Made by a program: the position numbers and the translations under genes. From the NCBI GenBank assembly GCA_004524425.1, contig SDNN01000027.1:1-21475 (forward strand): a stretch of 21,475 bases of DNA. The letters run 5' to 3'. Under the pieces are notes generated by a model, which did not search any database, was not told where the DNA came from, and saw only the letters and a program-made list of their open reading frames with translations. This document shows positions 6,709-14,516 of this stretch, piece by piece (the stretch's first letter is position 1; every line of letters starts with the position of its first letter). This DNA comes from Promethearchaeota archaeon. Lineage in GTDB: Archaea > Asgardarchaeota > Lokiarchaeia > Sigynarchaeales > SOKP01.

Positions 6709-6716
6709 TTATAAAT
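6709..6716 (+). promoter_or_regulatory. TATA box for xerA
   Basis: TTATAAAT lies 26-33 bases before ATG 6742, predicting a leaderless mRNA; no Shine-Dalgarno sequence precedes the start. Confidence 0.5.
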
Positions 6717-6741
6717 CTTCGTGAAATATTTGTGAAACAAC

Positions 6742-7671
6742 ATGAATGAATATAAAATATCGGATTTTATCGAAGATTTTTTAATAGCTAAGGAAGTTGA
6801 AGAAGGATGTGCTCGCTCGACAATTAAAGCATATAGATACGATCTCCTCAAGTTCATTGAATTAATTGGAGACTTGAACATAAATTCCCCTTTATTTCGT
6901 CAAAAAATTAGATTATTTCTGAAAAAATTGAAAGATAAGGGTTATTCCAAAAAGGGAATTGCACGAAAGATCGCTTCTTTACGTTCTTTCTTTAAATTTT
7001 TGACATTAAATGAATTTGTAGATAAAAATCCTTTAGATGTAATCCGAACCCCTAAAATTAAGATTGAAGAGAGTTTGCCTAAATTTTTATCGATCTCTGA
7101 TATTGAGAAAATATTTAATAAATTAAAAAACAGGCGATTATTTAATTCACGGAAAAGTAAACGCTATTATTTGATAGTTCGGCTTCTTTATTCAAGCATG
7201 GCAAGAGTTAGTGAGTTATGTAACATTAAAATAAGAGATGTTGATTTTGAGAGAGGATATATTAGATTACGCGGAAAGGGAAATAAAGAAAGGATTGTTC
7301 CTGTTGACAGGAATACCATCGAATTAATAAAAGATTATCTTGAGGATAGAATTTTTTACAATACAGAAGAATATCTCTTGGTCAACACCAGAAATGAGCG
7401 ATTGAGACCCCGAGTCATCCAACATGATATAAAAACTATAAAGGAAAAGTGTGGATTTCCAGATTCTAAAATCATCACCCCTCATATCTTTAGGCATACT
7501 GGTGCAACGCATCTTCGAAGGTCAGGAATGGATATCAGTGAATTACAAGATATATTAGGGCATAGTAGCCCTAATACAACCAGAATTTACGCAAAAAACG
7601 ACATTACGAAATTAAAAGAATCTTATAGCATGATGCATCCATTAAACAATAATGAGGATCTCGCATTTTGA
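6742..7671 (+). CDS. xerA: XerA/XerC-D type tyrosine recombinase
   Basis: This 309-residue site-specific recombinase has an N-terminal SAM-like core-binding domain (about 5-100) and a C-terminal catalytic domain. All catalytic residues are present: Arg155 in ARVSEL, Lys179 in RGKGNKER, His248 and Arg251 in HIFRHTGATHL, His274 in LGHSS, and the nucleophile Tyr283 in TRIYAK. Length and motif order match archaeal XerA, which resolves chromosome dimers at a dif site, more than phage integrases. No attachment sites, tRNA or phage genes are near, supporting a housekeeping role. It is convergent with the AEC permease, with only one base between the two stop codons. An Orc1/Cdc6 gene lies 1.2 kb downstream. 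A mobile-element integrase remains a minor alternative. Confidence 0.85.
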   Translation: MNEYKISDFIEDFLIAKEVEEGCARSTIKAYRYDLLKFIELIGDLNINSPLFRQKIRLFLKKLKDKGYSKKGIARKIASLRSFFKFLTLNEFVDKNPLDVIRTPKIKIEESLPKFLSISDIEKIFNKLKNRRLFNSRKSKRYYLIVRLLYSSMARVSELCNIKIRDVDFERGYIRLRGKGNKERIVPVDRNTIELIKDYLEDRIFYNTEEYLLVNTRNERLRPRVIQHDIKTIKEKCGFPDSKIITPHIFRHTGATHLRRSGMDISELQDILGHSSPNTTRIYAKNDITKLKESYSMMHPLNNNEDLAF

Positions 7672-7672
7672 A

Positions 7673-8641
7673 TTAAAATAACAGAAAAGCTACAATGATT
7701 ACCACAGGTATGTATACGACAGCCATTATTGTCACGGTGAATACGGCGAATGCCGTGAATTCTCGATCCAATTCAAAATATTCCGAATAAGCGATGTTAG
7801 TGACAGCAGGAGGATCAATAAATAGGATTAATAAAATCACTAAAATGTTCTGTCTTACGCTTGTTGGAAAGGTGAAAAACGGTATGACCAGTAAAAATAA
7901 TAGAAAGGAGAAAAAAACGCGAATGGTGAAAACAAACAAGAAATCCTTTTTAAATTCACCGATCCTCTTGAAATTCATATTAACAAGTAATAATCCAATT
8001 AAGAGAGCTCCAATAATGGAGGTAATTTGAGATATAACTTCATTTATTACAAAGAAAATATCAAAATTTAGTCTTACACCTAATAAATTCAAAATGATGC
8101 TTAAGACCAACATTAATGTAGGAGGAAAAGTTACCATTTCTTTTAAATTGTCTAAAATGGTCTTTTTTTTATTTTTACCGTAGTAAATGCATTGATAGGT
8201 AAGTAATGTCGTCCGAAGAACCAATGCAGAAAGAGAAAATATGACCAAGACCGCAATATATGTAGAACCAAACAAACTCAATACAATTGGTAAAGGAAAT
8301 AAAAGTGCATTTGGAAAAGCTACCAAGCAGAGCATTGAACCCTTCCTTTGATGGTGAATTTTATCTCTTTTTCTTAAAAAAAATAGAAAAACAGTAGCTT
8401 GAGTGGAAAAAACAAGTATCAACTGAAGTATAATTATGTTAATAATTATGAGAGGTTGATTGATTGCCTCATTTGGCAATAGAAATGCAAATAATATTAA
8501 TGGAGGGGATAAAATAAATAAAAGAATGAAGGAGAAATACCGGCGGAGTTTCTCATTATGTTTTTTGAAAATTGTTCCTAAAATAAATCCTATTATAATT
8601 AAAGAGTAAAAAATCAATAAAGCAAAAAACAGACTATTCAA
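7673..8641 (-). CDS. AEC-family (auxin efflux carrier-like) permease
   Basis: This 322-residue protein has ten predicted membrane helices arranged as two repeats of five. Family features include FPNALLFPLPIVLSLFG around residues 108-124, FPPTLMLVLSIILNLLGV near 171-188 beginning the second repeat, and DPPAVTNIAYSEYFELD near 281-297, matching the conserved PPAxxxxxxAxxYxxD pattern near the last helices. Members export or import organic anions such as malate and other weak acids; the substrate here is not predictable. The gene is divergent from orc1/cdc6 and shares the 230-base region 8642-8871 with it. Its 3' end meets xerA, so the transcripts probably run into each other. Confidence 0.85.
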   Translation of the reverse strand: MNSLFFALLIFYSLIIIGFILGTIFKKHNEKLRRYFSFILLFILSPPLILFAFLLPNEAINQPLIIINIIILQLILVFSTQATVFLFFLRKRDKIHHQRKGSMLCLVAFPNALLFPLPIVLSLFGSTYIAVLVIFSLSALVLRTTLLTYQCIYYGKNKKKTILDNLKEMVTFPPTLMLVLSIILNLLGVRLNFDIFFVINEVISQITSIIGALLIGLLLVNMNFKRIGEFKKDFLFVFTIRVFFSFLLFLLVIPFFTFPTSVRQNILVILLILFIDPPAVTNIAYSEYFELDREFTAFAVFTVTIMAVVYIPVVIIVAFLLF

Positions 8642-8682
8642 AGTTAGGTCAATATTGTCTCATTGATTTAGATAAAGAGTAT

Positions 8683-8730
8683 AGAAGTTCAATTTTATTT
8701 AAGTTTTCGATTAAATGAATTGAAACTTCT
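8683..8730. repeat. Long imperfect inverted repeat upstream of orc1/cdc6
   Basis: Arms 8683-8702 and 8711-8730 (about 20 bases each, beginning AGAAGTT and ending AACTTCT, with a few mismatches and a one-base offset) surround the 8-base centre GTTTTCGA. The repeat sits in the divergent AT-rich interval between the AEC permease and orc1/cdc6. It could be an initiator-binding element, an operator, or a hairpin; no G-rich ORB core is visible. Confidence 0.5.
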
Positions 8731-8799
8731 ATTATATTATTAATAAGATAGATTTTAATTCATAAAGGATTTCTCAAATACATGTTCCTTTTTCATGAG

Positions 8800-8813
8800 A
8801 AAGTTTAAACTTT
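8800..8813. promoter_or_regulatory. Palindrome AAAGTTTAAACTTT upstream of orc1/cdc6
   Basis: A perfect 14-bp palindrome ends about a dozen bases before the TATA-like TTATTATAAATAAATA at 8825-8840. It could be an operator for orc1/cdc6. Its composition is AT-rich, so chance is possible. Confidence 0.35.
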
Positions 8814-8871
8814 AAATTTGCTATTTATTATAAATAAATAAAGTAATACAATTTCATTATCTGAACAAACC

Positions 8872-10062
8872 ATGGATGAAGATGCGTTTAGGAGAGAATT
8901 CAGTTCCACTTCAGTGTTTAGACAAGCTAGCTCATTGGATCTAAGTTATGTTCCACCTAAATTATATTGTAGGGATGAGGTAATTAAGGAATTAATTCTT
9001 AACTATAGAAGAATTTTAGAGGAAGAAGAACAACCCTCTATAAATTGTTTATTATTAGGTAAAGGTGGAGTAGGTAAAACTGTCACTGCGAAATATTTTG
9101 GCAAGAATTTTAGAAGTATTGCATTAGAAAAAGATGTTAATCTCTTCATCGAATATTACAATTGCATTAATTTCAGGAGTAAATCTAAAATCATTCGAGA
9201 ACTCTTGGCCAAATACACTCACGGGTCGGGAAGAGGATTTTCTGATGATGAGGCTCTCAAGTTGATTCTGACCAAACTAATTAATGATGATAGTTACATG
9301 TTTTTAATCATTGATGAGGTTCATTTATTAAATTCTGATGAAGTTTTGGCATTTTTAGATATCGCAGAAACTTTTGGGCATCATAATGCAAAATTATCAA
9401 TTTTGTTAGTCTCAAGAATTCACGATTGGATGAAAATTGAGACTGAAAGAATCCTAAGTAGGTTAAATAGTAAAATAAAATTGGATCCTTATGATTTCGA
9501 AGATTCAATGTTAATTTTGCAATATAGAAGTGAGCTGGCCTTTAAAGATAATGTGTTAAATGATGATATCTTATCCATGATTAGTCAAATAGTCGTGGAA
9601 AACAAAAACATGAGACATGGCATTGAAATTTTGAGAAAGTGTGGACTATATGCCGACAAAGAGCGTCTTGATCGAATCGATGCTGATATGGTAAGAGAGG
9701 CTTCTAATCAGGTCTATCCTACATTTAGAGGAAATATTATTGATGATTTAAATGATCAGGAACTTCTTGCATTACTAGGTATCGTACGATCTCTAATAAG
9801 TTCCAAGGAACCTTACACGCTTGTTGATGATGCATATGAAGAATATGTGGCAGTATGTGAAAATCATTCTGTTGAAGACCACGTTAAAATGAGCTTTAGG
9901 AAATATGTTAGACAGTTAAAGAAACTTAAAATAATTTCTTCTAAAACGGTGCGTATTGAAGATGCTCAAAGAGGAAGACATCTACAAATCACGCTCTTAG
10001 ATATTCCTCCTTCAAAATTGGAAGAATACTTGATGGAGTTATTTAAAAAGAAATTTGGTTAA
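8872..10062 (+). CDS. Orc1/Cdc6-family replication initiator (divergent)
   Basis: This 396-residue protein has the Orc1/Cdc6 layout: an N-terminal segment with YVPPKLYCRDEVIKEL (26-41), an AAA+ domain with Walker A GKGGVGKT (63-70) and Walker B FLIIDEVHLL (144-153), then the sensor-2 region NMRHGIEILRKCGLYAD (247-262), and a C-terminal winged-helix domain (about 290-380). It should bind origin DNA and help load the MCM helicase. It is divergent: the sensor-1 motif, usually Ser-Asn-Asp, reads Val-Ser-Arg at 180-182, and the Gly-Asp before the sensor-2 Arg is lost. This may be a secondary rather than the main initiator. It has its own TATA-containing, repeat-rich upstream region, where archaeal origins often lie. 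A generic AAA+ ATPase with a winged helix is the alternative. Confidence 0.82.
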   Translation: MDEDAFRREFSSTSVFRQASSLDLSYVPPKLYCRDEVIKELILNYRRILEEEEQPSINCLLLGKGGVGKTVTAKYFGKNFRSIALEKDVNLFIEYYNCINFRSKSKIIRELLAKYTHGSGRGFSDDEALKLILTKLINDDSYMFLIIDEVHLLNSDEVLAFLDIAETFGHHNAKLSILLVSRIHDWMKIETERILSRLNSKIKLDPYDFEDSMLILQYRSELAFKDNVLNDDILSMISQIVVENKNMRHGIEILRKCGLYADKERLDRIDADMVREASNQVYPTFRGNIIDDLNDQELLALLGIVRSLISSKEPYTLVDDAYEEYVAVCENHSVEDHVKMSFRKYVRQLKKLKIISSKTVRIEDAQRGRHLQITLLDIPPSKLEEYLMELFKKKFG

Positions 10063-10190
10063 TTTAATCTATTTTTTAATTTTGAATATCTTTAAAATTA
10101 ATCTTAAGAATCAGATTTTGACTAATTCCATAACTACTGAAGAATATTAACTAGTCTTGACTTCTCATGAACGTGGAAAGGTCTTTTTAC

Positions 10191-10421
10191 TTAATATCTC
10201 TCCTTTTCTGCTTTGCTTTTAGCGTACCAATCTAGCCACTCTTTTCGGCGACTTTTTTTCTGCTGGTATTCATCAATATTATTAACGTTTTGTTTCTTGA
10301 TCTTTTTCCAGTAATCTTCTAATTCTGATCTCTTTAATGATAAGCCACATGAGCCACAGATGAGCGTTTTGGTAGCACTTTCATATTCCATTTTTCCGGC
10401 ACATTCAGGACAACGAGCCAT
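10191..10421 (-). CDS. Small zinc-ribbon protein
   Basis: Starting from ATG at 10419-10421, the product is 76 residues: an N-terminal treble-clef-like zinc ribbon with CPEC (residues 4-7) and CGSC about 18 residues later, then a charged, helical C-terminal half rich in Lys, Glu and Trp. Extending to the more upstream start at 10508 would add a hydrophobic leader that is out of character and would pass through the presumed promoter, so I prefer the short form. A TATA-like TTTATAATATAA lies upstream on the minus strand near 10462-10475. Such ribbons often bind DNA, RNA or protein partners in archaeal transcription and translation; no specific role can be assigned. It is divergent from the DUF362 gene and convergent with orc1/cdc6. 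Confidence 0.75.
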   Translation of the reverse strand: MARCPECAGKMEYESATKTLICGSCGLSLKRSELEDYWKKIKKQNVNNIDEYQQKKSRRKEWLDWYAKSKAEKERY

Positions 10422-10569
10422 AAGCAATCTTACTTGATTTTTATTATTAGTATTATCTCTTATATTATAAAAATTAAATAAAGCTAAAATAATTAATGAA
10501 TTAATCACCTTATTCTTAAGTTATGAATTATTTAACAAGACAAAATCAAAGATAATTAACGTGAGAAAT

Positions 10570-11805
10570 ATGAAGTCAGAAGTATATTTTTTTACTGCTC
10601 GTACTCATACACATGAAGAAAGCATGAGCCAAGTAAAAGCTCCTTTGGCTTTGAATAAACTAGGCTTAAAAGAAAAACTAAAAAATAAAGAAAAAATAGT
10701 CATAAAAACTCATTTCGGTGCTCTTGAGAATACTCGTTATTTGAGACCTTCGTATATTAGATTTTTATGTGATCACGTAAAAAATTTAGGAGGAATACCT
10801 TTTGTGGCAGAATCTTGTGGTTGGGGTGCTCCAGAAGAATTTACGGGGGTCCATACAGAATACAGTGGACGGGCAACTGAAAAAGAATATCTTAACGTTG
10901 CCTTAAAGCATGGATTTACAGATGAAACAATGGGTGCCCCCATCCTCATGTTGGATGGAGAATTCGGAACCGATATAGAGATTCAAATAATTAATGGCAA
11001 GAGATTCAAGGAAGTTTTAGTAGCGGGGAGGCTTCGAGAGTTTGATAAAATGATTTTAGCTACTCATTTTAAAGGCCATTCTGGAACGGGATTCGGTGGC
11101 GCAATCAAGAATCTTGGCATCGGATGTGTCTCAAAAGGAGGAAAAGTAGAGGCCCACACGGGCAAAAAATTTGAGTTCAATTATAATGCACCTATTAAGG
11201 ATTACGAAGAATGTCTAAGATTATGTCCAACTGGTGCACTCACTCAAGGAGAGAATGGTAAGATCATGCGTGATGAAGCTAAATGTAGGCGATGTTACAT
11301 GTGTAATTCAGTGTGTAAAAATAACGTGATTGATATAGGAGAATCAACTAGAGAGGAATTTATCATTCAAATGGTAGATAATGCCGCAGGAGTGGTTGAT
11401 TTTTTTGGAAAGGAAAAAATTTTCTATCTTAATTATGCGATCGATATCGTTTATCAATGTGACTGCACTGGTGGAAGTGACATTCCGTTCATTCCCGATA
11501 TTGGAATATTATCTTCCTTGGATCCAGTTGCTTTAGACCAAGCGTGCATAGATCTAGCTCATATTTCAAAAATGAATCCTCATTCCGTATTAAATGACAT
11601 AGAAAATCTTCCTCTCAAAAATGGAACCTGTGAATGGTTTTCTTATATTCCTAGATTTGATCAAGAGAGTAATGAAATGGACATGAATCTTAATGGCAAG
11701 GAGATGAGACATTGGGAACTCCAATTAAGAGCAGCAGAAGAAATTGGATTAGGCTCTCGAAATTATAATTTAAACGAAATTGTTATTGAGAAAAAGGAAA
11801 ATTAA
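10570..11805 (+). CDS. DUF362 domain protein with 4Fe-4S ferredoxin insert
   Basis: This 411-residue protein matches the DUF362 family, whose conserved core is seen in IKTHFGALENTRYLRP (about 45-60) and in THFKGHSGTGFGGAIKNLGIG (about 165-185). A ferredoxin-like insert follows: CRRCYMCNSVC with Cys239, 242, 245 and 249, preceded by ECLRLCPTGAL, which holds only two of the four cysteines expected for the first half. That pattern probably supports a single [4Fe-4S] cluster completed by the CP cysteine at 219. Family members are widespread in anaerobes and their reaction is not established. GTG 10561 is a possible alternative start, but GTGA six bases before ATG 10570 looks like the ribosome site. 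It stands alone, divergent from the zinc-ribbon gene. Confidence 0.87.
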   Translation: MKSEVYFFTARTHTHEESMSQVKAPLALNKLGLKEKLKNKEKIVIKTHFGALENTRYLRPSYIRFLCDHVKNLGGIPFVAESCGWGAPEEFTGVHTEYSGRATEKEYLNVALKHGFTDETMGAPILMLDGEFGTDIEIQIINGKRFKEVLVAGRLREFDKMILATHFKGHSGTGFGGAIKNLGIGCVSKGGKVEAHTGKKFEFNYNAPIKDYEECLRLCPTGALTQGENGKIMRDEAKCRRCYMCNSVCKNNVIDIGESTREEFIIQMVDNAAGVVDFFGKEKIFYLNYAIDIVYQCDCTGGSDIPFIPDIGILSSLDPVALDQACIDLAHISKMNPHSVLNDIENLPLKNGTCEWFSYIPRFDQESNEMDMNLNGKEMRHWELQLRAAEEIGLGSRNYNLNEIVIEKKEN

Positions 11806-11946
11806 AAATTTTTTCCTAAAAAATAAACAGTTCAGCTACCTTTCATTCAATTCTTATTTTCCCTTTGAAAAAATTTCTAATCACGGTTTCAATAAAAAAA
11901 TCGGGAAAAAAGACATATATGTAAATTAAGCATGATTTCGAGAAAA

Positions 11947-11958
11947 TTTATATATAAA
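11947..11958 (+). promoter_or_regulatory. TATA box for the 7-TM gene at 12036
   Basis: TTTATATATAAA is a very good archaeal TATA box. With a start about 25 bases later, the 7-TM gene would have a leader of about 55 bases containing AAAAGG before the ATG. Confidence 0.5.
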
Positions 11959-12035
11959 ATTAAATCAATGTTTGTACTAAGTCTGATAATAAGTTGAATA
12001 AGACTTTTAAAAATTTTTAAAAAGGCAATCATGCC

Positions 12036-12767
12036 ATGAATGAACAGATTATTCCAATTCCCATTGATATTGTATTTACAATAATTTTTACTTTGATTTC
12101 GTTAATATTAGGAATTTTAATGATCCTCAGATATTTCAAATATAAAATCCGAGAACTTTTCTTTGCTGGTATCACGTGGTGTCTCATTACCAGCCCATTT
12201 TGGGGAGATATCATTTCATATTTATGGTATCTTTTTTTTAATGCCCCCTTGAGCGATTTTTCCTATTTTTTCCTAACTATTGGTTTGATTCCTATAGCTC
12301 ACGTTACCTGGATGTTTTTCTTCACGTCATTTTTTCTTAAAAAAAATCAAAAACTAATAGTCGCTGTATTTTTTATTGAAGCAATCATGTTTGAAATAGT
12401 GTTTATTTATCTCCTCATTGCAAATCCTTCTTTTATAGGCACGCGCGTGCCATTAATTAGCGTACAATGGTCCATGTTCATCATACTGTATTTCATTCTC
12501 TCCATGCTCCTTTTTCTGATCACGGGAATTACCTTCACGTTTCAAAGCTTTAAGTCTGATAGTAAAGATACCAACTTAAAGGGAAAATTTTTGCTAATTG
12601 CATTCGTTTCATTTATGATAGGTATAATCATTGAGTTAGCTCCTATTTTTTTTGATTTGAAATATTTGCTCAGTAGATTAATTATTCTTTCTGCAGCAAT
12701 TGAATTCTATATTGGTTTTACCTTGCCAAACTGGATAAAAAAGATATTTCTTGAAGAAACCTACTGA
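12036..12767 (+). CDS. Seven-transmembrane protein of unknown function
   Basis: This 243-residue membrane protein has seven predicted helices near residues 10-30, 37-60, 76-100, 106-128, 140-168, 185-205 and 212-233. Loops are short, with a lysine-rich cytoplasmic-looking segment (KSDSKDTNLKGK) before helix 6. Size and topology resemble the protein at 4822-5505, but I see no clear sequence identity, so common ancestry is only suggested. It has no soluble domain and no recognisable active-site motif. It has its own promoter and appears to be monocistronic. A GC-only palindrome at 12438-12451 falls inside it, encoding the loop residues GTRVP. Function unknown. Confidence 0.75.
   Translation: MNEQIIPIPIDIVFTIIFTLISLILGILMILRYFKYKIRELFFAGITWCLITSPFWGDIISYLWYLFFNAPLSDFSYFFLTIGLIPIAHVTWMFFFTSFFLKKNQKLIVAVFFIEAIMFEIVFIYLLIANPSFIGTRVPLISVQWSMFIILYFILSMLLFLITGITFTFQSFKSDSKDTNLKGKFLLIAFVSFMIGIIIELAPIFFDLKYLLSRLIILSAAIEFYIGFTLPNWIKKIFLEETY
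12438..12451. repeat. GC-rich perfect palindrome GGCACGCGCGTGCC
   Basis: A 14-bp perfect palindrome with 12 G/C bases, inside a coding region of an otherwise very AT-rich window. The core is alternating purine-pyrimidine. It could be a protein-binding or methylation target, or coincidence. Confidence 0.4.
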
Positions 12768-12991
12768 TATCATTTGCTATTATTAATTAAAATCTTCGAA
12801 AAATCGATTCAACTGCCTTTAATGATTTTAAAATAGTTAAAGAGGTTAAGCATTTATTTAAAAATTTAGTTATCTATAAAATAACATAGAATACGTTCTT
12901 AAAATAAAATACGGCGATAAGCATCCCTGAAAGCAGTAGCATTTTAAATGATATTAGCAAGGTGTTCATTCCGTGCCGAACAATTTTGGAA

Positions 12992-13897
12992 ATGGAGACT
13001 ATAATATCGTTATATTTAATTAACTCTAACTACGATCATATAAAAGAAATACCGGAATCCAGACCTTCAAGTGAAAGATTAATAGATATTTTAGGCATGA
13101 GGGGAGAACAACCACAAACGGATATAATAGATTATTTCATGAATTGTGCAATTCCTAAAGTGAAACCTTTAGTCATGTATGAACGAAACCATCATGATAG
13201 AATTAGGATGGGAAACGTTGCGCCTTATGCAAAAACGCGGGTTTGTCTGTATTTTGCTCTTCATCGGTTAAAACTTAAATTTCTTATAATTAGGAATTTC
13301 ATAGAAGATTTTAAGTCAAAGAATTATGACTTAGGTTCATTTTATGATGAAAAAAATGATGAAGATCTCACATTTCTTTCCGTTCTTTCAAGAGAATACT
13401 ACAAAAAGAATGAAATGGCTCTTAATTTAATGATCCAAAAGAAAAGGGTATCAGAGAGAGTAAAAGGATTACTAAATGAAAAAGACTCCATTACTAGTGA
13501 AAAATTATTAAAAATGGCTACTTTTAAGGTTTTTCCCGAAAAAGAAAATGCCATAAAATATATCATGAGAGAAATTAAAGCTTCAATATTCGTGTGTAAA
13601 TTATTGTTTGCAAAATTGGATCTTTTTAATCCATTTTCCCGCACGGGAGAAACAATGTTTGATATAGAGGAAATAATGACAAGCAATGATTTTATTCCAG
13701 AATTATTACCTGCCATTTCAAAGAGTCTTAAGATTAATAATATTGAGCAACTGGATGATTTGATAAGAGCATTTTATTTTTTAATGGATAGAGTCTTAAA
13801 AGGAATAAATAAAGCCATAGAAATTGCTTCTGGAGGAGAAATCCAAATTAGCTTAAATGAGAGCATATATGATACAGGAAATATTTTCTCATTCTAA
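12992..13897 (+). CDS. Hypothetical helical protein, unrecognised
   Basis: From ATG 12992 the product is 301 residues; GTG 12962 would add ten residues and is an alternative, as neither has a convincing ribosome site. The protein looks soluble and mostly alpha-helical, with charged and hydrophobic residues alternating, and no signal peptide, membrane helix or metal motif. Notable local features are NHHDRIRMG (residues about 67-75), containing a His pair, and a C-terminal part of long amphipathic helices (LDDLIRAFYFLMDRVLKGIN). I do not recognise the family. It appears monocistronic between the 7-TM gene and the VOC pair. Codon use and base composition match its neighbours, giving no sign of recent transfer. 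Confidence 0.7.
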   Translation: METIISLYLINSNYDHIKEIPESRPSSERLIDILGMRGEQPQTDIIDYFMNCAIPKVKPLVMYERNHHDRIRMGNVAPYAKTRVCLYFALHRLKLKFLIIRNFIEDFKSKNYDLGSFYDEKNDEDLTFLSVLSREYYKKNEMALNLMIQKKRVSERVKGLLNEKDSITSEKLLKMATFKVFPEKENAIKYIMREIKASIFVCKLLFAKLDLFNPFSRTGETMFDIEEIMTSNDFIPELLPAISKSLKINNIEQLDDLIRAFYFLMDRVLKGINKAIEIASGGEIQISLNESIYDTGNIFSF

Positions 13898-13929
13898 GCA
13901 GTTTTTCAAAAAAAATATAAATATTTTAA

Positions 13930-13973
13930 AAATAACTTAATTTATTAATTAAAATTAAAAATGGCGAAATAAA
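13930..13973 (+). repeat. Leader repeat, copy 1 (upstream of first VOC gene)
   Basis: The stretch AAAATAACTTAATTTA and what follows, up to the start codon, is nearly identical to 14470-14516, including the putative ribosome site GGCGAA six or seven bases before ATG. The duplication that made the gene pair therefore included the promoter-proximal region. Confidence 0.65.
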
Positions 13974-14447
13974 ATGTCTAAAAAACCATTGAAAGTGGAT
14001 ATAAGCAACCTTAAAATAGAACAACTTGGCTATGTTTTTAAAGACGTTGAGAAACAAGCTAAAATCATGGAAACGATATATGGAATGCCTAAATTTGCTA
14101 TAATGGAAGATAGAGATAACATTATGACCTATAGAGGTAAAGAATCGAAGGTTTCACTTAAACTTGCAATAAGTCGTTTTAATGACCTGCAAATCGAATT
14201 AATTCAAGTATTAGAAGGCGAAAGCATATATAAAGAATTTATAGATTCTGGAAGAGAAGGACTTCAACACCTTAGTTATTTCATTGAAGATTTAGATTCA
14301 TATATAGAAGCTTTCAAGAAAGCAGGATTTCAAATGATTAATTATGGTCACCTTGGTAGACAGAGATATGCTTATTTTGATACTGAAGATTCTTTTGGCA
14401 TTATATTAGAATTTCAAGAAACTATTAAGAGAAAGAGGAAAAAATAA
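13974..14447 (+). CDS. VOC/glyoxalase-fold metalloenzyme, copy 1
   Basis: This 157-residue protein has the paired beta-alpha-beta-beta-beta modules of the vicinal oxygen chelate superfamily (glyoxalase I, methylmalonyl-CoA epimerase, dioxygenases). Likely metal ligands by position are Gln17 (in QLG of strand 1), Glu75 (IELI), His99 (LQHLSY) and Glu146 (LEFQE). A Gln-Glu-His-Glu set matches human-type glyoxalase I, whereas methylmalonyl-CoA epimerases use His-Gln-His-Glu. The C-terminus is a basic tail (KRKRKK). Substrate is uncertain: a glyoxalase, epimerase or other lyase role is possible. The tandem neighbour is about 70% identical by my hand alignment. TATA-like sequence lies at about 13912-13925. 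Confidence 0.82.
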   Translation: MSKKPLKVDISNLKIEQLGYVFKDVEKQAKIMETIYGMPKFAIMEDRDNIMTYRGKESKVSLKLAISRFNDLQIELIQVLEGESIYKEFIDSGREGLQHLSYFIEDLDSYIEAFKKAGFQMINYGHLGRQRYAYFDTEDSFGIILEFQETIKRKRKK

Positions 14448-14469
14448 AGAAAAGAACATTTTTATTTAT

Positions 14470-14516
14470 TAAAAATAACTTAATTTAATAATCAAAATTA
14501 AAAAAGGCGAATTAAA
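14470..14516 (+). repeat. Leader repeat, copy 2 (upstream of second VOC gene)
   Basis: Near-copy of 13930-13973 with about six base differences, again ending in GGCGAA and then ATG. TTTTTATTTATT just before it may serve as TATA box, so the second gene probably has its own promoter. Confidence 0.65.

Noticed and set aside
6661..6741. A dif site for XerA just upstream of its gene, prompted by the repeated ATATCAC at 6680-6697.
   Set aside because: The repeat is direct and only seven bases long, and the region does not form the two inverted recombinase arms with a 6-8 bp centre expected of dif.
6742..7671. The tyrosine recombinase as evidence of an integrated element.
   Set aside because: There is no tRNA, direct-repeat attachment site, or phage/plasmid gene, and base composition does not change; chromosomal XerA is simpler.
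8642..8871. Canonical archaeal ORB origin elements next to orc1/cdc6.
   Set aside because: No G-rich ORB core was seen; only AT-rich inverted repeats are present, so an origin is listed as a hypothesis only.
10422..10508. A longer zinc-ribbon protein starting at 10508 with a hydrophobic N-terminal leader.
   Set aside because: The leader would be encoded across the likely TATA box, and the compact ribbon starting MARCPEC is the usual form.
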